A stretch of 13,884 nt of DNA from JAVBQU01 sp031548675 (GCA_031548675.1 JAVBQU010000204.1:1-13884); one strand, 5' to 3'. Numbered from the stretch's first letter, positions 1 to 6,801 are shown. A program made the numbers and translations. The notes: generated from the sequence alone by a model not told the origin.

Positions 1-1058
1 GAAAAGGTAGAAATACGGCATATTATAGAGGTAATAAACCATATAGTACAAATCCGACAAGCCCTTTAAGTAAGTTTATACAAGCGGATGGACTGACAGT
101 TCCTTTAATAGCACAAACTGAAATTCTTCCTTGCGAGTGGGGACATATAAAAATAGCGATTGCGGATGTTGGAGATCAAGTATATGATTCGTGGGTTTGG
201 CTGAAATCTAATAGTTTTAAAGCGGAGAAACCTGCAATAAAAATAAATGATACTGTATTAATAGAAGGTTGTAAGAGTACTAAAATAAAAATGGATTGGT
301 CGGGAGCAGCTCATGCTTTTAAAGTTACATACAAGGGTACGGCTGCCAAAGGAGAGGATTACCAAACTATCATGCGGGATCATACAGGAAAGGTTATTGA
401 TGATACGGCATTTATGGCAGGCAATGGAACATATTCAATCTTAGAGATAAATGCATTGGCGGATACTTTACACAAGGGTGATAAAACTATTATGCTTCTG
501 GTAGAAACCGGTGCTTGCTCAGTAGATACAATTACCTTGATTATCCGCGATTATATTGTCCCTGAAATCCACATGACAGGAGATACAACTATATACTCTT
601 CTGCTGTTCCGCTTACTTTGCCATTTTCGGCAGATATTCTCAATCGAAATCCGCAGGATTTTAAATATTTGTGGAATACAGGCGATACTACCAAAGCGAT
701 ACAAGTATATTTTACCGATACTGCATCCAAAATATATTATATAACACTGCAAGAAATTTGCGGAACCTATAGGGATTCTGCCAAAGTAACTGTTATTAAG
801 GGAACAGAAATAGATAGCATTCCTTCATCCATAAATTGGGTTACCATTTATCCCAATCCGGTTACCAATATCTTACACATTGATGCAAATGGACAAAATG
901 TGAAGAATCTTTATTTAACATCCATAGATGGAAGAATACTAAAAATACAAAACTATAAAAAAGATGCTATGGATATGAATTCATTAGCCGTAGGTGTATA
1001 TTTATTGTATATCGAAACCGAAAATCGAATAGAGGTAAAACGGATAGTGAAAAAATAG
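1..1058 (+). CDS. C-terminal part of a T9SS-secreted surface protein with choice-of-anchor L-like and PKD-like regions
   Basis: The reading frame is open from base 3, so the gene starts before the window; 351 residues are visible. The first ~80 residues resemble the end of a choice-of-anchor L domain (an ILPCEWGHIKIAIADVGD stretch followed by YDSWVWLKSNSF). A PKD/SprB-like beta domain follows around residues 188-266, with the typical LWNTGDTTKAI motif and a Cys. The last ~75 residues are a type A T9SS sorting domain: the YPNPVTN motif, an LYLTSIDGRIL strand, GVYLLYIET and a final basic VKRIVKK. Proteins with this tail cross the outer membrane through the type IX system and are anchored or released at the cell surface after the tail is removed. 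A role in adhesion or gliding is inferred only from the family. The stop at 1056-1058 is followed by a hairpin. The internal ATG at 291 is not the true start because coding sequence continues upstream of it. Confidence 0.85.
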   Translation, partial: KGRNTAYYRGNKPYSTNPTSPLSKFIQADGLTVPLIAQTEILPCEWGHIKIAIADVGDQVYDSWVWLKSNSFKAEKPAIKINDTVLIEGCKSTKIKMDWSGAAHAFKVTYKGTAAKGEDYQTIMRDHTGKVIDDTAFMAGNGTYSILEINALADTLHKGDKTIMLLVETGACSVDTITLIIRDYIVPEIHMTGDTTIYSSAVPLTLPFSADILNRNPQDFKYLWNTGDTTKAIQVYFTDTASKIYYITLQEICGTYRDSAKVTVIKGTEIDSIPSSINWVTIYPNPVTNILHIDANGQNVKNLYLTSIDGRILKIQNYKKDAMDMNSLAVGVYLLYIETENRIEVKRIVKK

Positions 1059-1076
1059 AGGGAATAAAAGGGTTTA

Positions 1077-1120
1077 AATCTAAATACTGTTTAGGCTTTC
1101 CCCTAAATATGTTTTAGATT
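1077..1120 (+). terminator. Nested hairpin after the surface-protein gene, probable terminator
   Basis: An outer 8-base inverted repeat (AATCTAAA at 1077-1084 and TTTAGATT at 1113-1120) encloses an inner 6-base one (TTTAGG at 1090-1095 and CCTAAA at 1102-1107). It begins 19 bases after the stop codon. There is no long T run after it, so the terminator role is inferred from position. Confidence 0.4.
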
Positions 1121-1652
1121 ATCATACATATTTTCTTAAATATGATAGACAAGGATTCTTTCAGTACTATCTTTACTATTATATACATACCTCTAACAGG
1201 GATAGTCCGGTAGAAAGTTTAGGACTGTTTCTATCAATTCCGACAGATTATGGGTAAAAATACCTGAAGTACCTTCCTTACTATGCTTGGTGTTTTTTTA
1301 TCTATAATATAATGCCATTAGCTTCATTTCACTACTACCCATAGTTGCTTACCGATACACCATTAAGAAGAAGATGCTGATAAAAGCAAGAAATTCTAAA
1401 CCAATATAAAGTTCTATAGAAACGAAATGTTAATAATCAGAGTTTAATATGGGCGTTAATGTATTTTTTTGATTTTAAGTGTTATAGTAAAATTTGAGAT
1501 ACTTTGTTAGATGAGTGTAATATGCAATATTTTGAACAAATTTTTGACAGCTATGTTAATTTAGAGTCAAACCTTAATTTAGGATGTCAAATTATAAATA
1601 TGTTCATTATTAATAACAGTACATTAATATATAAACTTAATTCAAACAAAAA
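1121..1652. other. Long intergenic region with no clear gene
   Basis: No convincing open reading frame is present on either strand. Three things can be seen. One is a minus-strand frame over 1136-1363 that reads like protein but has three internal stops. Another is a short inverted repeat AGTCC/GGACT at 1204-1208 and 1222-1226. The third is a pair of near-identical direct repeats at 1556-1591, just before the YceI gene. The YceI promoter should lie here, but I found no exact TAnnTTTG box. TACTTTG near 1500 and TATTTTG near 1538 are each one base short in spacing. Confidence 0.5.
1556..1591 (+). repeat. Tandem direct repeat upstream of yceI
   Basis: The two copies are TTAATTTAGAGTCAAA (1556-1571) and TTAATTTAGGATGTCAAA (1574-1591). 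They are identical except for an A/GAT difference in the middle and start 18 bases apart. They end 61 bases before the YceI start codon. Such a pair could be a binding site for a regulator, but that is inference from position only. Confidence 0.5.
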
Positions 1653-2315
1653 ATGAGAACAAACTGGTTTTTAGGAACAACATTAGTCGCTATTTCAGTT
1701 ATAGCATTGGCTTGTGGGTCGAAAAAAAATAACGAAGCACAAGCATCTGATGCTCAGAAAACAGCACAGGAAGCAGGAAAAAAAATAATGGTGGATGTAA
1801 AACAATCAGCCATATATTGGAAAGGATTTAAGCCCGGAGGCAGCCATCATGGAAGTTTAGGAATTAAATCTGGTGAACTTTTTGTAGAAAATAACCAATT
1901 GAAATCAGGCAGTTTTGTAATAGATATGAATAGTATAGCAGATATTGATTTGACAGATAATGCGATGAAAGAAAAATTAGTAGGACACCTGAAAAGCCCT
2001 GATTTTTTTGATGCAGCTAAATATCCTGAAAGTAAATTTACGATTACCAAAGTAGAAGAATTACAAAACCAGCCCAATGCTATGACTCATAGAATCAGCG
2101 GTAATCTACAAATGAAAGGAGTAGAAAAGAATATTACTTTTGATGCTAAAGTAAGTCAGGAAGGAGATATCTATAAAGCCACTACAGCCGCTTTTAGCAT
2201 CGATCGTACACAATGGGGGGTAAATTATGGTTCGAAGAATGTCTTTAAAAATTTAGCCGATTCTTTTATCAATGATGATATGGAAATAAGCATTACAATA
2301 GTAACCCAAAAATAA
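1653..2315 (+). CDS. YceI-family lipoprotein
   Basis: This 220-residue protein has an N-terminal lipoprotein signal: hydrophobic residues 6-20 end in ALA-C21, followed by GSKK. It should be lipidated at Cys21 and attached to a membrane facing the periplasm. A low-complexity linker (22-45) leads to a YceI domain over residues ~46-220, a lipocalin-like beta barrel. Members of the family bind polyisoprenoid lipids. Family hallmarks visible here are HHGSLGIKSG (65-74), GHLKSPDFFDAAKYPESKF (111-129), a QMKGVEKNITF strand and DRTQWGVNYGS (184-194). The Bacteroidota often carry such lipoprotein versions. The physiological ligand cannot be told from sequence. The gene stands alone, converges on the DUF1573 pair and ends just before a strong hairpin. 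The start ATG at 1653 has no Shine-Dalgarno sequence but is fixed by the signal peptide. Confidence 0.92.
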   Translation: MRTNWFLGTTLVAISVIALACGSKKNNEAQASDAQKTAQEAGKKIMVDVKQSAIYWKGFKPGGSHHGSLGIKSGELFVENNQLKSGSFVIDMNSIADIDLTDNAMKEKLVGHLKSPDFFDAAKYPESKFTITKVEELQNQPNAMTHRISGNLQMKGVEKNITFDAKVSQEGDIYKATTAAFSIDRTQWGVNYGSKNVFKNLADSFINDDMEISITIVTQK

Positions 2316-2328
2316 TTTTTTTCATCCT

Positions 2329-2373
2329 AAAAAAATGAGGCTGTTCAATCTTTTTTGAACAGCCTCATTTTTT
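2329..2373. terminator. Strong bidirectional intrinsic terminator
   Basis: A 14-base perfect stem (2335-2348 with 2355-2368) around a 6-base loop is extended by A's on the left (2329-2335) and T's on the right (2368-2373). It works in both directions and lies exactly between the convergent YceI and DUF1573 genes. Confidence 0.93.
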
Positions 2374-2389
2374 ATATAGGACTATTTAA

Positions 2390-2863
2390 TTATTGAGCAG
2401 ATTCAACAACATTTCCTTTGATAGTGAAGATAACAGTGCTATTGTTAGCAGAATTAGACCGAACTGGACTAGATTTATTGAAACTACCTACAATATGCAT
2501 ATTATTGTAACGAACCGGAATACTACCTTCTTTACCCGGCATTACAGGCTCTGTAGAATAGGTAGGTACTGTACAGCCGCAAGAAGCATGTGCATCTAAA
2601 ATTACTAAAGGTTCGTTTCCTGTATTTTTAAATTTAAAAACACAATTTCCGTCAGCACCTTTGTTTACTGTACCATAATCGTGGGTTGTATTATCAAAAG
2701 TAATCATAGGACCTTGTACCTGAGGCTGAGCAGGCGTAGCAGCAGGAGTGGTTGTTTTCGTGGTTTTTTTAGCGGGGGCGGTTTTTGCAGGAGCAGAAGT
2801 TTGAGCAATTGTTCCAAATGCTGTTGTACAAACTACGCCGAGAATCAAAATTATTTTTTTCAT
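2390..2863 (-). CDS. DUF1573 domain periplasmic protein, copy A
   Basis: The protein has 157 residues. Residues 1-20 form a Sec signal peptide (MKKIILILGVVCTTAFGTIA), followed by a Lys/Ala/Thr/Pro-rich linker (21-50). A DUF1573 domain fills ~51-155, an immunoglobulin-like beta sandwich common in Bacteroidota. Visible family features are THDYGTV (60-66), VFKFKNTGNEPL (75-86), the SCGCTVP motif (94-100) and MPGKEGSIPV (108-117). The function of the family is not established. This copy is closely related to the gene just upstream (3034-3495) and clearly arose by tandem duplication. In the strand that reads SKTITVRSNS in the sister copy, this one has NKSSPVRSNS, placing a proline in a beta strand. 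It probably has its own promoter in the 170-base gap behind it, but no exact -7 box is visible there. The start at MKK is fixed by the signal peptide. Confidence 0.88.
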   Translation of the reverse strand: MKKIILILGVVCTTAFGTIAQTSAPAKTAPAKKTTKTTTPAATPAQPQVQGPMITFDNTTHDYGTVNKGADGNCVFKFKNTGNEPLVILDAHASCGCTVPTYSTEPVMPGKEGSIPVRYNNMHIVGSFNKSSPVRSNSANNSTVIFTIKGNVVESAQ

Positions 2864-3033
2864 ACTATTGTTTATTATGTATTAATGATAAGGTTAACTA
2901 TATTATTTATTGAGAATTAAAAAATTAGAAAGATATTTGATTTTAATATATTTCTTTGATGAAACATAACAACTTTCTAATGTGCATTGTTCACTCTATT
3001 TGTTTGTGATAATTTTTTATTTTAAGGAAAGTA

Positions 3034-3495
3034 CTATTTAGCTTTCTCTATAATATTTCCTGTAATGGTTAACAAAATAGTTCCATTGGTTACAGAGTTT
3101 GATCTAACTGTAATGGTTTTGGAAAAAGAACCGACATTATTCATATGCGTATAAGTAACAGGAATGCTTCCTTCCTTGCCTGGCATTATCGGTTCAGAAG
3201 ACCATGTGGGAGTTGTACATCCGCAGCTAGGTGTTACCTGCATCAAAATTAAAGGTTCGTTACCTGTATTTTTAAATTTGAAAACGCAATCTCCATTAGA
3301 ACCAACGGGAACTGTACCGTAATCATGAGTGGTTTTTTCAAATACAATCATCGGACCTTGTACTTGCGGTTGAGAAGATGGAGTTGTTTTAGTAGTTGCA
3401 GCAGGTGCTTTTTTAGCAGGAGTCTTTGCTGTTTGGGCTTGCCCCCATGTAGTTGCTAAACATACTATGGCAAAGATGAAAATTACTTTTTTCAT
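3034..3495 (-). CDS. DUF1573 domain periplasmic protein, copy B
   Basis: The protein has 153 residues: a Sec signal peptide (~1-20, MKKVIFIFAIV... ending GQA), a Lys/Ala/Thr/Pro linker (21-45) and a DUF1573 domain (~46-150). The domain shows THDYGTV, VFKFKNTGNEPL, SCGCTTP (90-96), MPGKEGSIPV and an intact SKTITVRSNS strand. It is the tandem paralogue of the 2390-2863 gene, and most of the domain is identical between them. The frame is open 19 codons further upstream (to 3552), but I chose the start at 3495. Only from there does the protein begin with a normal signal peptide. A good promoter -7 box at 3550-3557 would also lie inside the longer version. The role is unknown; a periplasmic or outer-surface location is inferred from the signal. 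Confidence 0.88.
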   Translation of the reverse strand: MKKVIFIFAIVCLATTWGQAQTAKTPAKKAPAATTKTTPSSQPQVQGPMIVFEKTTHDYGTVPVGSNGDCVFKFKNTGNEPLILMQVTPSCGCTTPTWSSEPIMPGKEGSIPVTYTHMNNVGSFSKTITVRSNSVTNGTILLTITGNIIEKAK

Positions 3496-3549
3496 GGACT
3501 TGAAAGTATTAATATTGAGATTATTATGATAACTTAAGATAAGGACGTG

Positions 3550-3557
3550 CAAAGGTA
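3550..3557 (-). promoter_or_regulatory. Bacteroidota -7 promoter box for DUF1573 copy B
   Basis: Read on the minus strand this is TACCTTTG followed by CA, an exact match to the Bacteroidota sigma-ABfr -7 consensus TAnnTTTG. It lies ~55 bases before the chosen start codon at 3495. The -33 element is weak (no TTTG at the right distance), so strength cannot be judged. Confidence 0.7.
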
Positions 3558-3750
3558 AATAGTTTTTTGTTAACAGGGTCTTATTTTTTTATTAAAAAAC
3601 CGAAATAACAACATTGAGACAAACTAAGTTTGATAAAGGTTGCATCAGATTTTGAAACAATTTAATTAGTAGTTATAAAAGCAAAAAACTTGCGGAGGCA
3701 TAGTTAAATCTAAGTGTTTGCAATTGAATGATAATAAGAGTAATTAATAG

Positions 3751-3767
3751 CCCTATTATCAATAGGG
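3751..3767 (-). terminator. Hairpin downstream of ispD, probable terminator
   Basis: A perfect 7-base stem CCCTATT/AATAGGG closes a 3-base loop, 34 bases beyond the ispD stop on the minus strand. No T run follows, so its role as a terminator is inferred from position. Confidence 0.5.
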
Positions 3768-3800
3768 TACAAGAAGTGAGCTTTAATTTACAGTATTCAA

Positions 3801-4466
3801 TTATTGCTTTACCAAAATTTCGGCAAACTGCAAATCAATAGGAAGTGTTATCTTTATATTGCTTGGGCTGCCTTCGAAAAGCACAATTCTTACGCCGTCG
3901 GCTTCTACAACAGAAGCATCATCGGTAAATTCGGCTCGATAAGGTTGTTGGTAGGCTTTTTTTAATATCTGGGAACGAAAACATTGTGGTGTTTGTATAA
4001 TCCGTACTTTTTCACGGTCGAAATGCTTGGAATCTTCATTTTCAATAACTCTTAAGCTTTCTTTTACAGTAATTGCCGGAACTGCTGTACCCATTTTCTC
4101 AGCAGTTTGATATGCATCTTGTATCAATTGATTGTTGATAAAAGGACGTACTCCATCATGAATGCCGACTAAAACATCATCCGGAACTTCTTGTAACGAA
4201 TTTTGTACGGAATGAAAACGGGTTTTCCCTCCGAAAGTGAGGGTATGGGAGATTGAGAAATGGTACTCTTTACAAAGCTTTTTCCAATAAACATGATGGC
4301 TTTCGGGCAGGCAGACAATAATTTTTATAGAATTATCAAAATCGTAAAAACGTTCAATAGTATGAAAAAGAATGGGTTTTCCTTGCAATTCAAGAAATTG
4401 CTTAGGAACATCTGCCTGCATTCTCTCGCCTTTGCCTCCGGCTGTAATAATAACATACTTTTCCAT
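3801..4466 (-). CDS. ispD: 2-C-methyl-D-erythritol 4-phosphate cytidylyltransferase
   Basis: IspD joins CTP and methylerythritol phosphate to make CDP-ME and pyrophosphate, the third step of the non-mevalonate isoprenoid pathway in the cytoplasm. The 221 residues match the usual family length. The nucleotide-binding N-terminus is ITAGGKGERM (7-16), with the second conserved Lys in PKQF (21-24). The signature GIHDGVRPF (101-109) is present with Gly where many homologues have Ala. The C-terminal half has TPQCF (159-163), TDDASVVE and the closing KITLPIDL. The frame stays open to an ATG at 4499. I chose 4466 because the protein family starts with this MEKYVIITAGG segment, and the extra 11 codons are made of an 8-base repeat array. 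The division gene lies 46 bases upstream on the same strand, and the pair is probably one transcript from the promoter at 4833-4863. Confidence 0.95.
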   Translation of the reverse strand: MEKYVIITAGGKGERMQADVPKQFLELQGKPILFHTIERFYDFDNSIKIIVCLPESHHVYWKKLCKEYHFSISHTLTFGGKTRFHSVQNSLQEVPDDVLVGIHDGVRPFINNQLIQDAYQTAEKMGTAVPAITVKESLRVIENEDSKHFDREKVRIIQTPQCFRSQILKKAYQQPYRAEFTDDASVVEADGVRIVLFEGSPSNIKITLPIDLQFAEILVKQ

Positions 4467-4470
4467 AATC

Positions 4471-4510
4471 TTTAAGTTTATGCGTTTTAACGTTCTCACG
4501 TTTGAACGTT
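4471..4510. repeat. Five-unit 8-base-period array between ftsB-like gene and ispD
   Basis: Five consecutive 8-base blocks end in GTT, four of them in CGTT, with a variable first half: 4471-4478, 4479-4486, 4487-4494, 4495-4502 and 4503-4510. The array fills nearly the whole 46-base gap between the two genes and ends four bases from the ispD start codon. Its phase is exact over all five units. Confidence 0.8.
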
Positions 4511-4512
4511 TA

Positions 4513-4812
4513 TCACTTCTTTTCCGGTTGGTCTACAATCAAAAAAATATCTTCATCTGTACGTTTCATCATGTAATTTTCGCGGCCAAATTTTTCAAGC
4601 TTATCTAAATCCGTATTTAAATCATGCAACGTAGTGCTATCTTTGGTTATTTCCTGCTGATAATAAACTTTTTGTTGTTTTAAATCAGAAACTTCTCCTT
4701 TCAGCTTAAAAAGAAAAATCAGGTTATTACTATCAATAAAAAGTATAATCAGAAATATAATACTGATAATGACGTATTTATTCTTGAGGAAACGAATAAT
4801 TTTATGATTCAT
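4513..4812 (-). CDS. FtsB/DivIC-like septum formation protein
   Basis: This 99-residue protein has the layout of the FtsB/DivIC family: a short basic cytoplasmic start (1-12), one membrane helix (~13-28, YVIISIIFLIILFI), and a polar coiled-coil segment (~37-73) in the periplasm. A conserved end follows, LEKFGRENYMMKRTDEDIFLI (positions 72-92). This KFGRENY/MKR/DEDIF pattern is characteristic of the Bacteroidota members annotated as septum formation initiator. FtsB-type proteins form a complex with FtsL and FtsQ at the division site and help activate septal wall synthesis. It heads a two-gene unit with ispD on the minus strand. Whether it is the orthologue of FtsB or DivIC cannot be decided from sequence alone, so no symbol is given. 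Confidence 0.87.
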   Translation of the reverse strand: MNHKIIRFLKNKYVIISIIFLIILFIDSNNLIFLFKLKGEVSDLKQQKVYYQQEITKDSTTLHDLNTDLDKLEKFGRENYMMKRTDEDIFLIVDQPEKK

Positions 4813-4832
4813 CCTAATTTATTTTTATATTA

Positions 4833-4863
4833 CAAATATAGGAGACTTTTATAGCTTAGGCAA
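4833..4863 (-). promoter_or_regulatory. Promoter of the ftsB-like/ispD unit
   Basis: On the minus strand a TTG (4861-4863) is followed after 20 bases by TATATTTG (4833-4840), an exact TAnnTTTG -7 box. The spacing suits the Bacteroidota -33/-7 promoter. The box lies ~20 bases before the start codon at 4812. Confidence 0.72.
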
Positions 4864-4886
4864 TATAATTATTAAGAAAAAAATTG

Positions 4887-4894
4887 TAGTTTTG
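4887..4894 (+). promoter_or_regulatory. -7 box of the mmcQ/GH109 unit
   Basis: TAGTTTTG followed by CAC is an exact TAnnTTTG match on the plus strand. It is back-to-back with the minus-strand promoter 47 bases away and gives a leader of ~100 bases before the start at 5001. No clear -33 TTTG is visible upstream. Confidence 0.6.
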
Positions 4895-5000
4895 CACAGT
4901 ATTAGCGTGGATAAATGCAAGATTTTAATGGGGAATAATAAACTGTAAATATCTATTTTTGAAATGCAATACCGGCATAGAACCTGTAAATAAGAAAAAA

Positions 5001-5360
5001 ATGAATATAGAAGAATTACGAGAGTATTGTCTTTCACTCAAAGGAGCAGCAGAGTACATGCCTTTTGATGATGAATACCTTATTTTCAGAGTGTTCGAAA
5101 AATGGTTTGCCGTAATTCCTTTAAATGATTCAGAATTAAAAATATCTGTTAAGTGCGACCCTGCAAAAGCCATTGATTTACGAGAACATTATAATTGTGT
5201 AGAGGCTGCATGGCATTTTAATAAGAAATTTTGGAACAGTATTTCTCTTAATTGCGATATGGATGATGAAGATGTAAAATATTGGATTCGGCATTCTATA
5301 GAAGAGGTAATAAAGAAACTACCTAAGAAAATGCAATCGGAATATTGGGAAAATAAATAG
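5001..5360 (+). CDS. MmcQ/YjbR family protein
   Basis: This 119-residue protein matches the length of the MmcQ/YjbR family (CyaY-like fold, DNA-binding proposed for some members). Recognisable parts are MNIEELREYCLSLKG at the start, a mid segment with LKISVKCDP (46-54), AIDLREHY, the family hallmark WHFNKKFWNS (71-80), and the WIRHSIEEVIKKLPKK helix near the end. The molecular function of the family is not settled. The frame is open 14 codons further upstream, to ATG 4959. I chose 5001 because the family begins with this MNIEE segment and the upstream residues (KCNTGIEPVN) do not resemble it. It is the first gene of a rightward unit, 31 bases ahead of the GH109-like gene, and probably shares its transcript. 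Confidence 0.87.
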   Translation: MNIEELREYCLSLKGAAEYMPFDDEYLIFRVFEKWFAVIPLNDSELKISVKCDPAKAIDLREHYNCVEAAWHFNKKFWNSISLNCDMDDEDVKYWIRHSIEEVIKKLPKKMQSEYWENK

Positions 5361-5391
5361 TACAAAATTCACAAAGAAAAAGAAATAGAAT

Positions 5392-6753
5392 ATGAAATCA
5401 ATTACAAAAAGTATTGCGATACTCATTATCTTAAGTATTTCCTTGGTTGGGATAAGCCAAAATACGAAAATATCAGCAGAACCTAAGCGGGCAAAAGGTC
5501 AAACCGATGTTGTAGGTATGAGTTGTACACCTATCAAAAATGTGCGTATCGGCATTATTGGTTTAGGGAATAGAGGTATTGACGCCGTATATCGCCTGCC
5601 GTTTATCGAAGGCACAGAAATTAAAGCCCTGTGCGATATTCGGGAAAAATGCGTAAAAGAATCGCAAAAAGTACTGACAAAAGCAGGAAAACCTGCTGCT
5701 GATGAATATTATGGTACAGCTGATGCGTGGAAAAAGGTTTGTGAGCGCGATGATATTGATTTGATTTATGTCTGCACGCAATGGGATTTGCATACGCCTA
5801 TTGCCGTATATGCGATGGAACATGGCAAACATGTGGCTTTGGAAGTTCCGGCAGCATTAACTATGGATGAATGCTGGCAATTGGTAAATACATCGGAAAA
5901 AACCCGTAAACATTGTGTGATGCTCGAAAACTGCTGCTACGATTTTTTCGAAATGGCAACTTTGAATATGGCACAGCAAGGCGTTTTTGGTGAATTGGTA
6001 CATGCCGAAGGTGCATATATCCACGATTTGCGTACATTAAATTTTAGTCCGACTTATTATTATGACCAATGGAGGCTGAAACAAAATATGAAACAAACAG
6101 GAGACCCTTATCCTACACATGGTTTAGGTCCCGTTTGCCAAGCTTTGAATATCAATTATGGAGATAAAATGGATTATTTGGTGGCTTTAGGTTCTAAGCA
6201 ATTCGGCATGACAGAATATGCAAAGGCGAAGTTTGGGGAAAATTCAAAAGAAGCTCAGCAAACATACACATTAGGTGATATGAATACAACTTTAATCAGA
6301 ACTCATAATGGAAAATCGATATTGATTCAGCATGATGTTACCAATCCTCGTCCTTATGATCGCCATCACATACTTAGCGGAACCAAGGGCTATGTGCAAA
6401 AATATCCGCAAGAAGGTATTGCATTAGAACCGAATGCTCACAATTGGCTTAACTCTGTTCAGTTCGATTCGATGATGAAAAAATATGAACATCCGATTGT
6501 AAAAGAAGTAGGGGAGCTGGCTAAGAAAGTTGGTGGACACGGCGGTATGGATTTTATCATGGATTATCGTTTAATATACTGTTTACAAAATGGTTTGCCT
6601 GTAGATATGGATGTGTATGATGCCGCTACTTGGTCATGTTTAGTACCCTTATCTGAATATTCGGTTAAAAACGGCAGTACTTCCGTAAAAGTCCCCGATT
6701 TTACACGCGGAGCTTGGAATAAAAGAACCGGATTTAAACACGCAGTGAAATAA
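5392..6753 (+). CDS. GH109-family NAD-dependent glycosidase (alpha-N-acetylgalactosaminidase-like)
   Basis: This 453-residue protein has a Rossmann fold of the Gfo/Idh/MocA type and the specific motifs of glycoside hydrolase family 109. That family uses a tightly bound NAD to cleave alpha-N-acetylgalactosamine by an oxidation-elimination route. Visible are the dinucleotide loop RIGIIGLGNRG (52-62), CDIR (81-84), the EVP segment (151-153), MLENCCYDF (177-185), DQWRL (225-229), THGLGPV (242-248, whose His matches the proposed catalytic His of the family), PNAHNWL (347-353) and GGHGGMDF (381-388). Residues 1-23 are a signal peptide (hydrophobic 8-22, ISQ before the likely cut), so it should be periplasmic or surface-exposed. 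It has no twin-arginine pair, although the enzyme carries a nucleotide cofactor. Host or self glycans are plausible substrates, but activity on GalNAc is inferred from family membership. It follows the MmcQ gene by 31 bases. Confidence 0.9.
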   Translation: MKSITKSIAILIILSISLVGISQNTKISAEPKRAKGQTDVVGMSCTPIKNVRIGIIGLGNRGIDAVYRLPFIEGTEIKALCDIREKCVKESQKVLTKAGKPAADEYYGTADAWKKVCERDDIDLIYVCTQWDLHTPIAVYAMEHGKHVALEVPAALTMDECWQLVNTSEKTRKHCVMLENCCYDFFEMATLNMAQQGVFGELVHAEGAYIHDLRTLNFSPTYYYDQWRLKQNMKQTGDPYPTHGLGPVCQALNINYGDKMDYLVALGSKQFGMTEYAKAKFGENSKEAQQTYTLGDMNTTLIRTHNGKSILIQHDVTNPRPYDRHHILSGTKGYVQKYPQEGIALEPNAHNWLNSVQFDSMMKKYEHPIVKEVGELAKKVGGHGGMDFIMDYRLIYCLQNGLPVDMDVYDAATWSCLVPLSEYSVKNGSTSVKVPDFTRGAWNKRTGFKHAVK

Positions 6754-6801
6754 TAATGCACGTTATACTCTTTAAATGTTTATAACTGAGATTCTTTAAA
6801 G

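Larger units (their letters stand above)
3496..3800. other. Intergenic region between the DUF1573 pair and ispD
   Basis: This 305-base gap holds no gene that I can support. It contains the copy B promoter box (3550-3557), an A/T hairpin (TTTTTT-tatt-AAAAAA) around 3585-3598, a perfect 13-base palindrome CAAACTAAGTTTG at 3620-3632, and the hairpin at 3751-3767 just after ispD. The rest is AT-rich sequence without recognisable features. Confidence 0.6.

Noticed and set aside
519..752. Minus-strand frame opposite the surface-protein gene
   Set aside because: It lies inside a well-supported coding region on the other strand and has no recognisable domain.
1136..1363. Stop-to-Gln recoded small gene, as in some phages
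   Set aside because: Both TAA and TAG would need recoding, while all neighbouring genes use TAA or TAG as normal stops; decay or chance is simpler.
2928..2935. Possible -7 box for DUF1573 copy A (TATCTTTC on the minus strand)
   Set aside because: It has one mismatch at the final G and no -33 element at the right distance, so it is too weak to list in AT-rich DNA.
3496..3552. Longer N-terminus for DUF1573 copy B
   Set aside because: It would put 19 residues before a normal signal peptide and would include a -7 promoter box in the coding region.
4467..4499. Longer N-terminus for ispD starting at 4499
   Set aside because: The added 11 residues are encoded by the 8-base repeat array and are not part of the family; the protein begins naturally with MEKYVIITAGG.
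4471..4510. CRISPR-like or direct-repeat array reading of the 8-base units
   Set aside because: The units are far too short, there are no spacers of typical length and no cas genes are in the window.
4959..5000. Longer N-terminus for the MmcQ/YjbR protein
   Set aside because: The added residues do not resemble the family, which begins at the MNIEEL segment.
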